Shown piece by piece: positions 41,506-50,302 of a stretch of DNA of 64,000 nucleotides. Position numbers and translations under genes: made by a program. The first letter of the stretch is position 1. Each line of letters starts with the position of its first letter. Source of the DNA: JBCCAG01 sp050331115 (GTDB lineage Bacteria; Cyanobacteriota; Cyanobacteriia; CAKZMO01); contig JBHJHD010000085.1 in the NCBI GenBank assembly GCA_050331115.1, positions 12,339 through 76,338 on the forward strand. The letters are read 5' to 3'. The notes under the pieces are model-generated. The model saw only the letters and a list, made by a program, of their open reading frames with translations. It was not told where the DNA came from and did no database searches.

Positions 41506-44500
41506 TCAACCAGAAATTGGACTCAATAGATCTGCCTTCAAGATCTTCGCAATCACCGTCAGCAGCTGGTGCTCTAGGTAGGGCTTACTGATGTAGGCGA
41601 TCGCCCCGAGCTGCTCCGCCAAAAGACGGTGCTTGGCGCTGCTTCGAGAAGACAGCATTGCTACTGGAATCCCGGCTAGATTTGAGTCAAGCTGGCAATG
41701 CTGCAGAAATTCGAAGCCGTTCATGCGAGGCATCTCAACGTCGCAGATCACTAGCTGAATATTGGGGTGGTGCAGAAGATGGTCAACCGCTTCTTGACCA
41801 TCCTGAGCTTGAATCACCTGATAGCCCGCCCGCTGTAGGGTGAGGGTGAGGGTTTGACGGGTTGTAATCGAGTCATCTACGACTAAAAGCTTCTGCCCCA
41901 CTTTTGCTCTCGTTTCCGAACTAGGGTCTGCCGGGGAGGCGTGATGATGCGCGGAGCCCCTCAGTTGATCAGGCCGCCTATCGGGCAACCTATCGGTAAG
42001 GCTGCCAGTCAGCGGATCTGCCAGCGGGTCTGCCAGCGGATCTAGAGCGGGACTATAGGCGACATTCGGATTAGCCTGTTGACTAGAGGCCTCGACCAGG
42101 GTCGCACTATCCAGTACCAGCGTGAGCTGACCATCGGCGAGGATGCTGGCCCCGTAGATGTAGCTATGGGTCTTTAATAATGGATTTAGCGGACGAATCA
42201 CCAGCTCTTGCTCGCCCAGCATTTGTTCGACTTCGAGCCCCGCAAGCGCGCCCTGACGGCGGATTAGGAGAATGTGAGGTGTAGGGTTCCTGTCTTGGGA
42301 AGGGACAGTCGATTGATTTGGCAATTGCTGCGCTTGGGCATGGTAGCCTAGCAGTCCTGACAGCCTATAGACGGGGACAAGGCAGGCGTTCTCTTTTTCT
42401 CCCCACCACAGCGCTCGGTTGCGCGCGCGCTGCTGAATTTGGCCCGCTTGAGGAATTATGATCTGCTCAACGGCATCGGGCAGGAGGGCATAGGTTCTGG
42501 CATCTGCCTGACACAAGAGCAGCTTGGCAACGGTCAGACTCAGGGGAATTCGCAGCGTAAAGGTGGTTCCCTGCTCTGCGACCGAGGTCACCGCAATTTC
42601 ACCTTGAAGCGCCTGCACCTGATTTCGCACAACGTCAAGCCCCACCCCTCGGCCCGAAAGGCTGCTGATTTGGGTCACCGTAGAAAAGCCGGGCTCAAAT
42701 AGCAGGTCCGTGAGCTGGGCTGGGCTAAGCTGATGCGCCTGCTGGAATGTGACCATCTGACGCTCAATCGCGCGCTGGCGAATGCGCTCAAAATCTATCC
42801 CTTGCCCGTCATCGCGGACTTCTATCACCAGATGCTTGCCCTGGTTATGGGCGGCAATCTCAAGCCGTCCGGCACGAGGCTTAGCCCGCTGCTGACGCAC
42901 CTCGACAGGTTCAATGCCGTGGTCAAAGGCATTTCGCAGCAGGTGCAAAATCGGATCGTAGAGTTTCTCGCCGATCGCTTTATCTACCAGTACCTCGGTG
43001 CCCTGCATCGTCAGCTCCACCGGCTTATGATGGAGCGTCTCGAGCTGCTGCAGAACCCGAGGAAAGCGCTCAAAGAGCTGCTCTAGAGGAAACATCCGTC
43101 CTTCAATCAGCGCGTCTCGGGTTTTGTAGAGTAACCGCCCCTGGTTTTCCTGAGCCTGACGGGACTGCCGAGTAAACAGCTCCACCGCATCGACGGCTTC
43201 TGTCAGCTGCACCGTATCATCCAAGAGCGCTTGAATCACAAGCTGTGGTTCGCTGTACTGATCTAGTTCCAGCGCATCAAACCCGATGGGGATACGGGAG
43301 GATGGCGGTGATTGGTTGGTCCGCAGTGACTCTACTTGGAAAGGCGGAGTTATTGAAGGTAGCCCAGAAACCGTAGACCCGCTGCCGTTTTGAGGGCGGT
43401 TTTGCTGTAGCTGGGGAGCATCAGTCCAGTCTTGAAGCTGGCTCAACAGGTCCTGATGCTGCTGTAGCCTCGCATAGAGACGACGCATGGCAGCCTGAAT
43501 CTGTTCAGACTGAAGAGACTGCTGATTGTGGTTGGTGAGCAGCTCTCCGATGGCATAATTAAGCTGATCTAAATGCTCAATCTCGATGCGAATCGTGGGC
43601 GAAGGTGACGCGCCTCCTTTGTGGGGCAAGGGCGTAGGCTCTTGCCTTGAAGGCCGCTGAGGTGTGGGCCGCTGAGGTGTGGATAGCTCTTTTAGCGTGA
43701 GCACCTCTGGCTCAGCCGCGGCTTCAGAGTCGACATTTGTCGCGATCGCCTCAGAGGACAGGGACAATGCTGTAGGCTCCAAATCGGCCTCTAGATCCGC
43801 CTCAGCCGGGGCGGCAGCTCCCCCCCAAATATTTTCTAAGAGTGCGGCCTCATCGATCTCTGCGTCTCCGTAGGTATAGGCATCTCCATATATATCTGCG
43901 CCCACGTCTATATCTGCGCTGTCACCCTGATCGGACGACAGAGAAGGCTCGGCATCGTCGACTGCCAGCTCAAGATCACTCGTCATTTCATCTAAGGTTT
44001 CAGCTGAGTCGGGCAGAGCAGCCCCAGCCTCGCTCACCGGCTCGGAGCGCGGCTGGACAGAGTTACGCATCCACTGAAAGAACTTATGGATGCCTGGAGC
44101 AGATGTTTCTTCGACCGCCATAGCGTCTTCCGGGGGGTCGTCCGCTTCTGTTGCCATAGCGTCTTCCGGGGGGTCGTCCTGTTCTGCCGTCATAGCGTCT
44201 TCGGGGGGGGCGTCCTCATCGCATGCAGCGACCGCATCTAAAGAAACCGCATCTAAAGTAACCCCCTCTGAAGTAACCGCTACTGAAGCAACTCCATCGT
44301 CTGAAGCATACAGCGCCTGCTCAGACCATTGAACGGCGGTGACTGCGTCCTCCACGACGCTTGCCCGATTTCTTTGCTCATAGTCAAACTGGTCGGGGTC
44401 CTGCTCCTGGCCTTGGACGATCGCCAGCAGCGCTTCCGAAGGCTCTCCACCCTGGGCGCGATCGCCAGCGAGGACTGCCGCTTGCCCGGCCTGAAAATCC

Positions 44501-45192
44501 TGGAGGGCTAGCTGGGCGATCGCCTTGGCCTGTTCAGGATGCTGCTGCAGGGCGGCGATCGCGGCCCTAGCGATGGCGCTAAAGCCGGGTAAATTCAGAG
44601 ATTCCCCTAGACCTAGAAAAACTTCGGCCTGGGTTTGCAGCACCGACAGAACTTTTGAGGGCTGCTCCGTTTCCAGCACCGTCGTCAGCTGCTCAAGCCG
44701 CTGAGCCACCCCGACCTCAAAGATGGACTGAGTGACATCAAAGCCTAGCTCTGCAGAAGTGGGGGGCGGGATGCTCTGGTCGAAACAATCCCCCAAATGA
44801 TCTTGGAGCTGGGCAAAGATGATTGCGGTTCGGTTCAAGATTTCATCTTCGTTGATTGTCGTTTCGGTCAGCTCGGCCCTCAAGGCTGACCGAAGACACT
44901 CAAACCCTTCAAACAGCAGTGCGTCAACTTCGCCGTCAATAGACACATCGGGCCTGCAGAGGGTTCTAAACACATCCTCTAAGGAATGCGCCACTGCGGC
45001 GATCGTTTCTAGGTCAAGGCTAGCCGCTGCCCCCTTGAGCGTATGGGTCGCCCGCATCAATGTGTTGACCTTATTGATGCTGCTATCTTCCTGAAGGGTG
45101 AGTAATCCCTCCTCTAGAACCTGCAGCAGCTCTGGAGCCTCCTGTAGGAAGTACTGGTACCCTTGCGCTCGAATCGTTGGGTCGCTCGTCAT
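41506..45192 (-). CDS. pixL: Hybrid CheA histidine kinase with receiver domain (PixL-type)
   Basis: A 1228-residue chemotaxis kinase. Residues 1-115 form the Hpt domain (MRATHTLKGAAAS, phospho-acceptor His50). Residues 115-580 are an acidic linker with in-frame DNA repeats. The CheA core follows: dimerisation/HATPase (LYDPILHLLRNAFDHGIEP, VEVRDDGQGIDFERI, SSLSGRGVGLDVV), the CheW-like domain, a repetitive DPLADPL spacer and the C-terminal receiver (LLVVDDSITTRQTLTL, VICDVEMPRMNGFEF, AYISKPY). ATG 45192 lies three bases after the receptor stop. This matches PixL of Synechocystis, which phosphorylates the PatA-type and CheY regulators for phototaxis. Confidence 0.9.
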   Translation of the reverse strand: MTSDPTIRAQGYQYFLQEAPELLQVLEEGLLTLQEDSSINKVNTLMRATHTLKGAAASLDLETIAAVAHSLEDVFRTLCRPDVSIDGEVDALLFEGFECLRSALRAELTETTINEDEILNRTAIIFAQLQDHLGDCFDQSIPPPTSAELGFDVTQSIFEVGVAQRLEQLTTVLETEQPSKVLSVLQTQAEVFLGLGESLNLPGFSAIARAAIAALQQHPEQAKAIAQLALQDFQAGQAAVLAGDRAQGGEPSEALLAIVQGQEQDPDQFDYEQRNRASVVEDAVTAVQWSEQALYASDDGVASVAVTSEGVTLDAVSLDAVAACDEDAPPEDAMTAEQDDPPEDAMATEADDPPEDAMAVEETSAPGIHKFFQWMRNSVQPRSEPVSEAGAALPDSAETLDEMTSDLELAVDDAEPSLSSDQGDSADIDVGADIYGDAYTYGDAEIDEAALLENIWGGAAAPAEADLEADLEPTALSLSSEAIATNVDSEAAAEPEVLTLKELSTPQRPTPQRPSRQEPTPLPHKGGASPSPTIRIEIEHLDQLNYAIGELLTNHNQQSLQSEQIQAAMRRLYARLQQHQDLLSQLQDWTDAPQLQQNRPQNGSGSTVSGLPSITPPFQVESLRTNQSPPSSRIPIGFDALELDQYSEPQLVIQALLDDTVQLTEAVDAVELFTRQSRQAQENQGRLLYKTRDALIEGRMFPLEQLFERFPRVLQQLETLHHKPVELTMQGTEVLVDKAIGEKLYDPILHLLRNAFDHGIEPVEVRQQRAKPRAGRLEIAAHNQGKHLVIEVRDDGQGIDFERIRQRAIERQMVTFQQAHQLSPAQLTDLLFEPGFSTVTQISSLSGRGVGLDVVRNQVQALQGEIAVTSVAEQGTTFTLRIPLSLTVAKLLLCQADARTYALLPDAVEQIIIPQAGQIQQRARNRALWWGEKENACLVPVYRLSGLLGYHAQAQQLPNQSTVPSQDRNPTPHILLIRRQGALAGLEVEQMLGEQELVIRPLNPLLKTHSYIYGASILADGQLTLVLDSATLVEASSQQANPNVAYSPALDPLADPLADPLTGSLTDRLPDRRPDQLRGSAHHHASPADPSSETRAKVGQKLLVVDDSITTRQTLTLTLQRAGYQVIQAQDGQEAVDHLLHHPNIQLVICDVEMPRMNGFEFLQHCQLDSNLAGIPVAMLSSRSSAKHRLLAEQLGAIAYISKPYLEHQLLTVIAKILKADLLSPISG
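44117..44224. repeat. 36-nt tandem repeat, three units, in CheA linker
   Basis: Units begin at 44117, 44153 and 44189 (GCCATAGCGTCTTCCGGGGG or close). They encode the 12-residue step DDPPEDAMATEA. The units are in frame and lengthen the acidic linker. Confidence 0.85.
44231..44290. repeat. 15-nt tandem repeat, four units, in CheA linker
   Basis: Units ACCGCATCTAAAGAA, ACCGCATCTAAAGTA, ACCCCCTCTGAAGTA and ACCGCTACTGAAGCA follow without gaps. They encode five-residue steps such as SLDAV and TSEGV. Confidence 0.85.
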
Positions 45193-45194
45193 AG

Positions 45195-48100
45195 TTAATT
45201 CACGCGAAATTGCTGACTGGTAGTTTGCAGGTCTTGAGCAGTGGTCAGTAGCGTTTGGAAGGCCAGGGAAATATTGACCGAGTCTTCGGAGGTTTGATTG
45301 GCAATTACGGCAACATCCTGCATGGTTCGAGTCACAGACTGACATTGCTGGGTCTGATCCTGAGTCGATTGGGTAATCCCGGTTACCAGCTGGCTAATCT
45401 GATCGGTGGCATTCACAATGGCGCTCAGGCTTCTCCGGGCTTCGTTCACCACCGTGGTCCCCGAAGCCACCCGCTGAATCCCGTCTTCCATAGCTGTGGC
45501 CACCGCCGACGTGCTGGCCTGAATTTCCTGCACCAGCTGCTCAATATCCGTTGCGGCGTTGGCGGATTGACGCGCCAAAGAGCGTACCTCATCGGCAACC
45601 ACCGCAAAGCCGCGCCCGTATTCCCCGACTCTGGTAGCCTCAATCGAGGCGTTCAGCGCCAGAAGCTGAGTTTGGGTGGTAAAATTGCTGATCAAGTTCA
45701 CCACCTTGGAGATCTTCTGGGACGATTCGCCTAAGCGCTTGAGTCGTTTATTCGTCTCTGCCACCGTGCCTCGAATTTGCTGCATCTCGTCAACGGTTTT
45801 ATCGATGGCAGCGTCTCCGGTGAGCACGGTTTGGTTGGCCTGCTGAACCGCCGTTTTTACCTGCTGGGCGTTGATCTCTACCGCTTGGGTCGTCTGCGCC
45901 ATAATCTGCAGCTCTCCCAGCGCCGTTTCCAGCGCTTTAAGCTGTCCCTGCGCCTGGTCTGCCAGCACTGCAATGGCGGATTCACTCGACTCGGAGGTCT
46001 GGGTGACTTGGTTAGCCGCCTTCTGCATTTGGACCACAGTCTGTCGCAGGCTGCCCAAGGTGTTGTTGTAGGCGTCGGCTACCGTACCCACTACACTCTC
46101 AGTCACCGGGGCCCGGACAGTGAGGTCACCATCTAGGGCCGGGCGTACTGCAGATAGCAGCTGGATAACCTGCTGCTGAAGCTGCTCTTTAGCCGCCTTA
46201 TTCTGATCAACGGCTTGGGACAGCTGTATCGACTGCTGCTGAAGTTCGTCGACGTAGCTGCCCTGCTTAATAGCAACGTCGAGCTGGGCCGCAATCCGTT
46301 TAACAAAATTAATCTCACTCTCCTGCCACTCTCGGGGATGCTCGCACTGATGAATACAGAACAGACCCCATAGGTCATCGCCCTGCATCAGCGGCACTAC
46401 CAGATTGGCCTGTACCTGGAACTGAGCCAGCACGTCAATGTAGCACTGCTGGATGCCAGACTCGTAGACATTGTCAATGGTGGACACGTGACCGCTTTTG
46501 TATTTCTCGGCAAACCCTTGGCTAAAGCAGTGGTCTTCCACCTCTACCTGAAGGGCAGAGACGTAGCCAGGCCTGACATCTTCAGCAATGGTTTTACCCT
46601 GGCTGTAGCCCGAGTCAGAATTGAACTTAAAGACAGCGACCCGGTCGGCCCTGAGGAAGCTGCGAATTTCCCGAGTGGTGGTATTGAAAGCTTGCTGCAG
46701 CTCGATGGACTGGCGGATACGATCCACGATTTGAGTAATCAGCCGCTCTTGCTCAGCCGCGGCAGATATCGCAGCTGTCTGGTCTTGCAGCTCATCAATA
46801 TAGTTACCTTGCTGAATGGCAATGTCGAGCTGGGCGGAGATTCGCTTGGCAAAGTTGATCTCGCTCTCTTGCCACTTGCGGGGGTGTTCACACTGGTGGA
46901 TACAGAATAGGCCCCACAGGTCGTCGCCCTGCATCAGCGGCACCACCAGATTGGCCTGCACTTGGAACTGAGCCAGCACGTCAATGTAGCACTGCTGGAT
47001 GCCAGACTCGTAGACATTATCAATCTTTGAAACGTGCCCACGCTTATACTTTTCGGCAAATCCCTGGCTGAAGCAGTGGTCTTCCACCTCAACTTCTAGC
47101 GCAGAGACATAGCCCGGCTGAACGTCCTCGGCAATGGTTTTGCCCTGGCTGTAGCCCGAGTCTGAAGCAAACTTGAAGATGGCGACTCGATCGGCTTTGA
47201 GAAAGCCGCGAATTTCTCGCGTGGTGGTGTTGAAGGCCTGCTGTAGGTCTAGAGATTGGCGAATGCGGTCAACAATCTGGGTAATTAGCCGCTCTTGTTC
47301 GGCCACCTCGCGGAGCTGCTCAGACTGGCTCTGGAGATCCTCAATATACTCACCCTGCTGAATCGCGGTGTTCAGCTGAGCAGCAACGCGCTTAACAAAC
47401 GTAACGTCCTCATCCTTCCACTTACGGGGGCCACTGCACTGATGGTTGTAGAACAAGCCCCACAGCTTGTCGCCCTTCATCAGCGGCACAACTAAGCTAG
47501 CCTTGGCCTCAAAGCGATCGAGAATCTCGACCAGGCAGTCTTCTAGCCCCGATTCCTGGATATCCGAAATCCGCCAGATTCGGCCCTGCTCGTACTCGTC
47601 AACGAAGCTTTCACCAAAGCAGTGGTCGCGGATCGAAACCGACAGCACCGAGGCGTAGCCCGGCGCTACATCTTCAGCGACGGTCTCCCCATCGCTGTAG
47701 TCCGAGTCGGTGTTGAACCGATAGATTGCCGTGCGATCGCTCTTCAAAAAGCGACGAACCTCACGACAGGTAGTCACAAAAGCGCGCTGTAGATTGGGCG
47801 ATTGCTGGATTCGATCCACCACCTTGTCGATTAAGTCCTGTCGTTCGGCGGCCTGAATCATCTGGTCAGACTGTCTCTGAAGTTTCTTTCGGTGGTCAGC
47901 TTGGTGAAGCGCGATGCCGACCTGCTGGCCCACTTGAGTCAGCAGGGCCACCTCTTCGGGCTCCCAGCGGCGGGCCCCAGAGTTTTGATAGGCCGTCAAT
48001 AGCCCCCACGGCGTCTTGCCCTCTAGGATGGGCGCGATCGCAAAGGCTCTGGCGTCTAGCTGCTCTAAAAGCTCAGTTGAAAAGAAGGCGGTTTCGGCCT

Positions 48101-49265
48101 CGTGAATATCGTCTACAACAATGGCTTCAGCCGGTAGATAGCGCCCGTTTTGACTCATTTCTGAGTAGGCATCCTGACAAATTTCCTGACGCTCCGATTC
48201 CAAAATTGGCGCCCACGCCTGGCCCACCGACTCAGCAACAAACTCTCCTGCGCCCTCTGGCTCAAAGCGATAAACCGCCACGCGATCGCACTGGAGCTGC
48301 TGCCGCAGCGCCTGGGTGACTATCTGAAAAATGCTATCGGCCTGGTCAACGTCGAGTGCCTGATGGATCTTGTCGACAATCTTGGTGAATATGTCGCGCT
48401 GCTGCCGCTGCCGCTGCTGCTGAATCCGCTCCTCAACTATCTGAAGACTCAGCCGCAGTTCCGTTACCACGTTTTGTAGTAAAGCCAGGTCTGTATCATC
48501 CCAATCCCTGGGATGGGCACAGTGCTGCACCACTAGCAGGCCCCAAGCCTCTCCTAAAAGAATCGGCAAGCTCAAAGTAGCCTGGGTTTGAAGCTGAAGC
48601 ATCAGCTGCTGTTGATAGGGGCTCAAAGAACTCTGGGCCACGTTATCTAGCGCGATGACCTTCTGCTGGGCGTCCTGAGGCGTGTCGGCCCCAAAAGCAA
48701 CGGCCGGCAGGACCTCTTGCAGACTAGGGGTGTAGCCCTCCGTCAGCGACTCCGCAACCACAACCCCCTGCGTTCGGGTCTCGAACCGATAGATCAAAGC
48801 CCGGTCAACCTGCAGGATTTGACGCACCTCTGCCACCATGGTCGTCAGCAAATCATCCAGCGTCTCGGCCTGCTGCAGGTGCTGGGACGTGCCCAATACC
48901 CACTGCAGCTCAGCTTTGCTCAGCATAGGTTCCGCGGGCTCATTGCTAGTGCGATCGCCATTCGGAGCATCGTTAGCCACAGGGGTATTGGAGAAAGCGA
49001 AAATGGGTTGTTCGGGCTTATTGAGTTTCTGCATAGTCATGTCTTGAGCTGCTGGGGTAGGGATGTGCTCGAGGGCTGAGTCGGTCTGGTCGGCAGGGGT
49101 TAGAAGGGGCAAAGCCCCATGAATCGCGTCTATTTCGGGGTGAAACGGGTCGCTTGAACTGTCTAAATCTATTGGTGAAGGCTGAGTGGAGTCTGATGAC
49201 TTACCCCTGACAACTTGCCTCATCCACTGGACTGTTGGAGAGGCACCCAACTTGAAAAACTTCAC
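45195..49265 (-). CDS. pixJ: Methyl-accepting taxis receptor with tandem DXCF cyanobacteriochrome GAF domains (PixJ-type)
   Basis: A 1356-residue receptor with no transmembrane helix, so it is cytoplasmic. Five GAF domains lie at about 135-285, 310-465, 490-645, 657-828 and 839-1010. GAF3, 4 and 5 carry DHCF (Cys549, Cys731, Cys913), the DXCF motif of cyanobacteriochromes, and the canonical chromophore Cys exactly 28 residues later (Cys577, Cys759, Cys941). The latter is followed by Tyr in GAF4/5 (QCYIDVL) and Leu in GAF3 (DCLVEIL). A HAMP-like part (about 1040-1090) and the MCP signalling domain (LLALNASIEATRVGEYGRGF) end the protein. GAF4 and GAF5 are nearly identical. DXCF domains usually sense blue/green light. 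Gene order G-H-I-J-L fits the Synechocystis pix operon. Confidence 0.9.
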   Translation of the reverse strand: MKFFKLGASPTVQWMRQVVRGKSSDSTQPSPIDLDSSSDPFHPEIDAIHGALPLLTPADQTDSALEHIPTPAAQDMTMQKLNKPEQPIFAFSNTPVANDAPNGDRTSNEPAEPMLSKAELQWVLGTSQHLQQAETLDDLLTTMVAEVRQILQVDRALIYRFETRTQGVVVAESLTEGYTPSLQEVLPAVAFGADTPQDAQQKVIALDNVAQSSLSPYQQQLMLQLQTQATLSLPILLGEAWGLLVVQHCAHPRDWDDTDLALLQNVVTELRLSLQIVEERIQQQRQRQQRDIFTKIVDKIHQALDVDQADSIFQIVTQALRQQLQCDRVAVYRFEPEGAGEFVAESVGQAWAPILESERQEICQDAYSEMSQNGRYLPAEAIVVDDIHEAETAFFSTELLEQLDARAFAIAPILEGKTPWGLLTAYQNSGARRWEPEEVALLTQVGQQVGIALHQADHRKKLQRQSDQMIQAAERQDLIDKVVDRIQQSPNLQRAFVTTCREVRRFLKSDRTAIYRFNTDSDYSDGETVAEDVAPGYASVLSVSIRDHCFGESFVDEYEQGRIWRISDIQESGLEDCLVEILDRFEAKASLVVPLMKGDKLWGLFYNHQCSGPRKWKDEDVTFVKRVAAQLNTAIQQGEYIEDLQSQSEQLREVAEQERLITQIVDRIRQSLDLQQAFNTTTREIRGFLKADRVAIFKFASDSGYSQGKTIAEDVQPGYVSALEVEVEDHCFSQGFAEKYKRGHVSKIDNVYESGIQQCYIDVLAQFQVQANLVVPLMQGDDLWGLFCIHQCEHPRKWQESEINFAKRISAQLDIAIQQGNYIDELQDQTAAISAAAEQERLITQIVDRIRQSIELQQAFNTTTREIRSFLRADRVAVFKFNSDSGYSQGKTIAEDVRPGYVSALQVEVEDHCFSQGFAEKYKSGHVSTIDNVYESGIQQCYIDVLAQFQVQANLVVPLMQGDDLWGLFCIHQCEHPREWQESEINFVKRIAAQLDVAIKQGSYVDELQQQSIQLSQAVDQNKAAKEQLQQQVIQLLSAVRPALDGDLTVRAPVTESVVGTVADAYNNTLGSLRQTVVQMQKAANQVTQTSESSESAIAVLADQAQGQLKALETALGELQIMAQTTQAVEINAQQVKTAVQQANQTVLTGDAAIDKTVDEMQQIRGTVAETNKRLKRLGESSQKISKVVNLISNFTTQTQLLALNASIEATRVGEYGRGFAVVADEVRSLARQSANAATDIEQLVQEIQASTSAVATAMEDGIQRVASGTTVVNEARRSLSAIVNATDQISQLVTGITQSTQDQTQQCQSVTRTMQDVAVIANQTSEDSVNISLAFQTLLTTAQDLQTTSQQFRVN
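46236..47297. repeat. Tandem duplication of a GAF-coding unit, period 546 bp
   Basis: The units at 46236-46751 and 46782-47297 encode GAF5 and GAF4. By my hand alignment they differ at about 17 of about 172 residues. The preceding GAF3 lies at the same 182-residue spacing but is much more diverged. Confidence 0.85.
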
Positions 49266-49274
49266 GGTTACTCC

Positions 49275-49820
49275 TTACTGAGACGCGTGCCAGAGCGGGC
49301 ACTGAATAATGGAGGGGGCATTGAGGACGACGCCTCCATCGCCTGGTAGCACACCAGCGATGAAGGGATATAGCTTTGTGGGAAATAAATCCAGAGCCAA
49401 GGGCTGCAGCTGATTCAAGTCGTGGAGTTCGATATCGTCGAATTGCGACACCCCCAGCCCCACCGCTTTACCCTGCACCTGAATGACCAAGACAGTCAAA
49501 GACGTGAGTCCTACCGCCTGACTCAGGAGCGCAGGGTAGCCCGTCAAGCTGCCAAAATCAACCAGCCAAAGCATGTTGCCCCGCCAGTTGCAGATGCCCA
49601 GGACCTCCTCGGGGACGCCGGGAACGGGCAGAATACTGGCCACCGCGATCTGGAGCACTTCAGCAATGTCCTCTAGGCGCAGCAGCCCACTATCTTGAGT
49701 ATTCAGCTGAAAGCGCAGCAGCCGCTGCCGGGTGTCCGGCGGAGGCTGCGAAAAGTCTAGGGATTCCAGCGTCAAGACGCTGGGTTGAGTGATGGCGATC
49801 GCGGCGTCTGTGGCAGTCAT
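49275..49820 (-). CDS. pixI: CheW-like protein (PixI-type)
   Basis: A 181-residue CheW-domain protein: LLRFQLNTQDSGLLRLEDIA, ILGICNWRGNMLWLVDFGSL, TVLVIQVQGKAVGLGVSQF and LDLFPTKLYPFIAGVLPG. Its ATG is at 49820 and its stop lies nine bases before the receptor start. It couples the receptor to the CheA kinase. Its order in the operon is that of pixI. Confidence 0.88.
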   Translation of the reverse strand: MTATDAAIAITQPSVLTLESLDFSQPPPDTRQRLLRFQLNTQDSGLLRLEDIAEVLQIAVASILPVPGVPEEVLGICNWRGNMLWLVDFGSLTGYPALLSQAVGLTSLTVLVIQVQGKAVGLGVSQFDDIELHDLNQLQPLALDLFPTKLYPFIAGVLPGDGGVVLNAPSIIQCPLWHASQ

Positions 49821-49890
49821 AACACTTATAACGGGAGGGGCCAGCGGAAGGGGCGGTGGGGCAAGCAGCGCTTTTTATCTTGCTAAGGCT

Positions 49891-50274
49891 TCAGAGCCTA
49901 CTGCTCCAATCACTCGAGGTCAGCTGCAAAACCGTTTTTGTCAATTCCTGCTTATCTACGGGCTTAGGCAGATAGGCATCAGCCCCCAGCATGGTGCCCC
50001 AAAGCTGGTCGGCGTCGGTTCCTTTGGTTGAGCAAATAACAACTGGGATGTTTTCGGTGCCGGTGCTGGTTTTGAGCTCGCGACAAAGCTCAAAACCGCT
50101 TTGTCCTGGCAAAATGACGTCTAGCAGCACTAAGTCCGGCATCTGGGCCTGGAGCTTGAGCCTTGCTTCGTCACAGTTCATGACGCTGACAACTGACAGA
50201 CCCGCCTGTCTCAGGTATTGCGTCAATAGCTCGGTTTCGGTCAAGCTGTCTTCAACTAAAAGGACAGTGGTCAT
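49891..50274 (-). CDS. pixH: CheY-type response regulator (PixH-type)
   Basis: A 127-residue single receiver domain: TVLLVEDSLTETELLTQYL with the acid pair, LVLLDVILPGQSGFEL with the phospho-acceptor Asp, VICSTKGTDADQ, and YLPKPVDKQEL with the conserved Lys. ATG 50274 is used; an open extension to 50325 is unlike the family. It lies between the PatA-type regulator and pixI. Confidence 0.9.
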   Translation of the reverse strand: MTTVLLVEDSLTETELLTQYLRQAGLSVVSVMNCDEARLKLQAQMPDLVLLDVILPGQSGFELCRELKTSTGTENIPVVICSTKGTDADQLWGTMLGADAYLPKPVDKQELTKTVLQLTSSDWSSRL

Positions 50275-50302
50275 AAAGCATTCCTTTGCGATATCAATTG
50301 CT

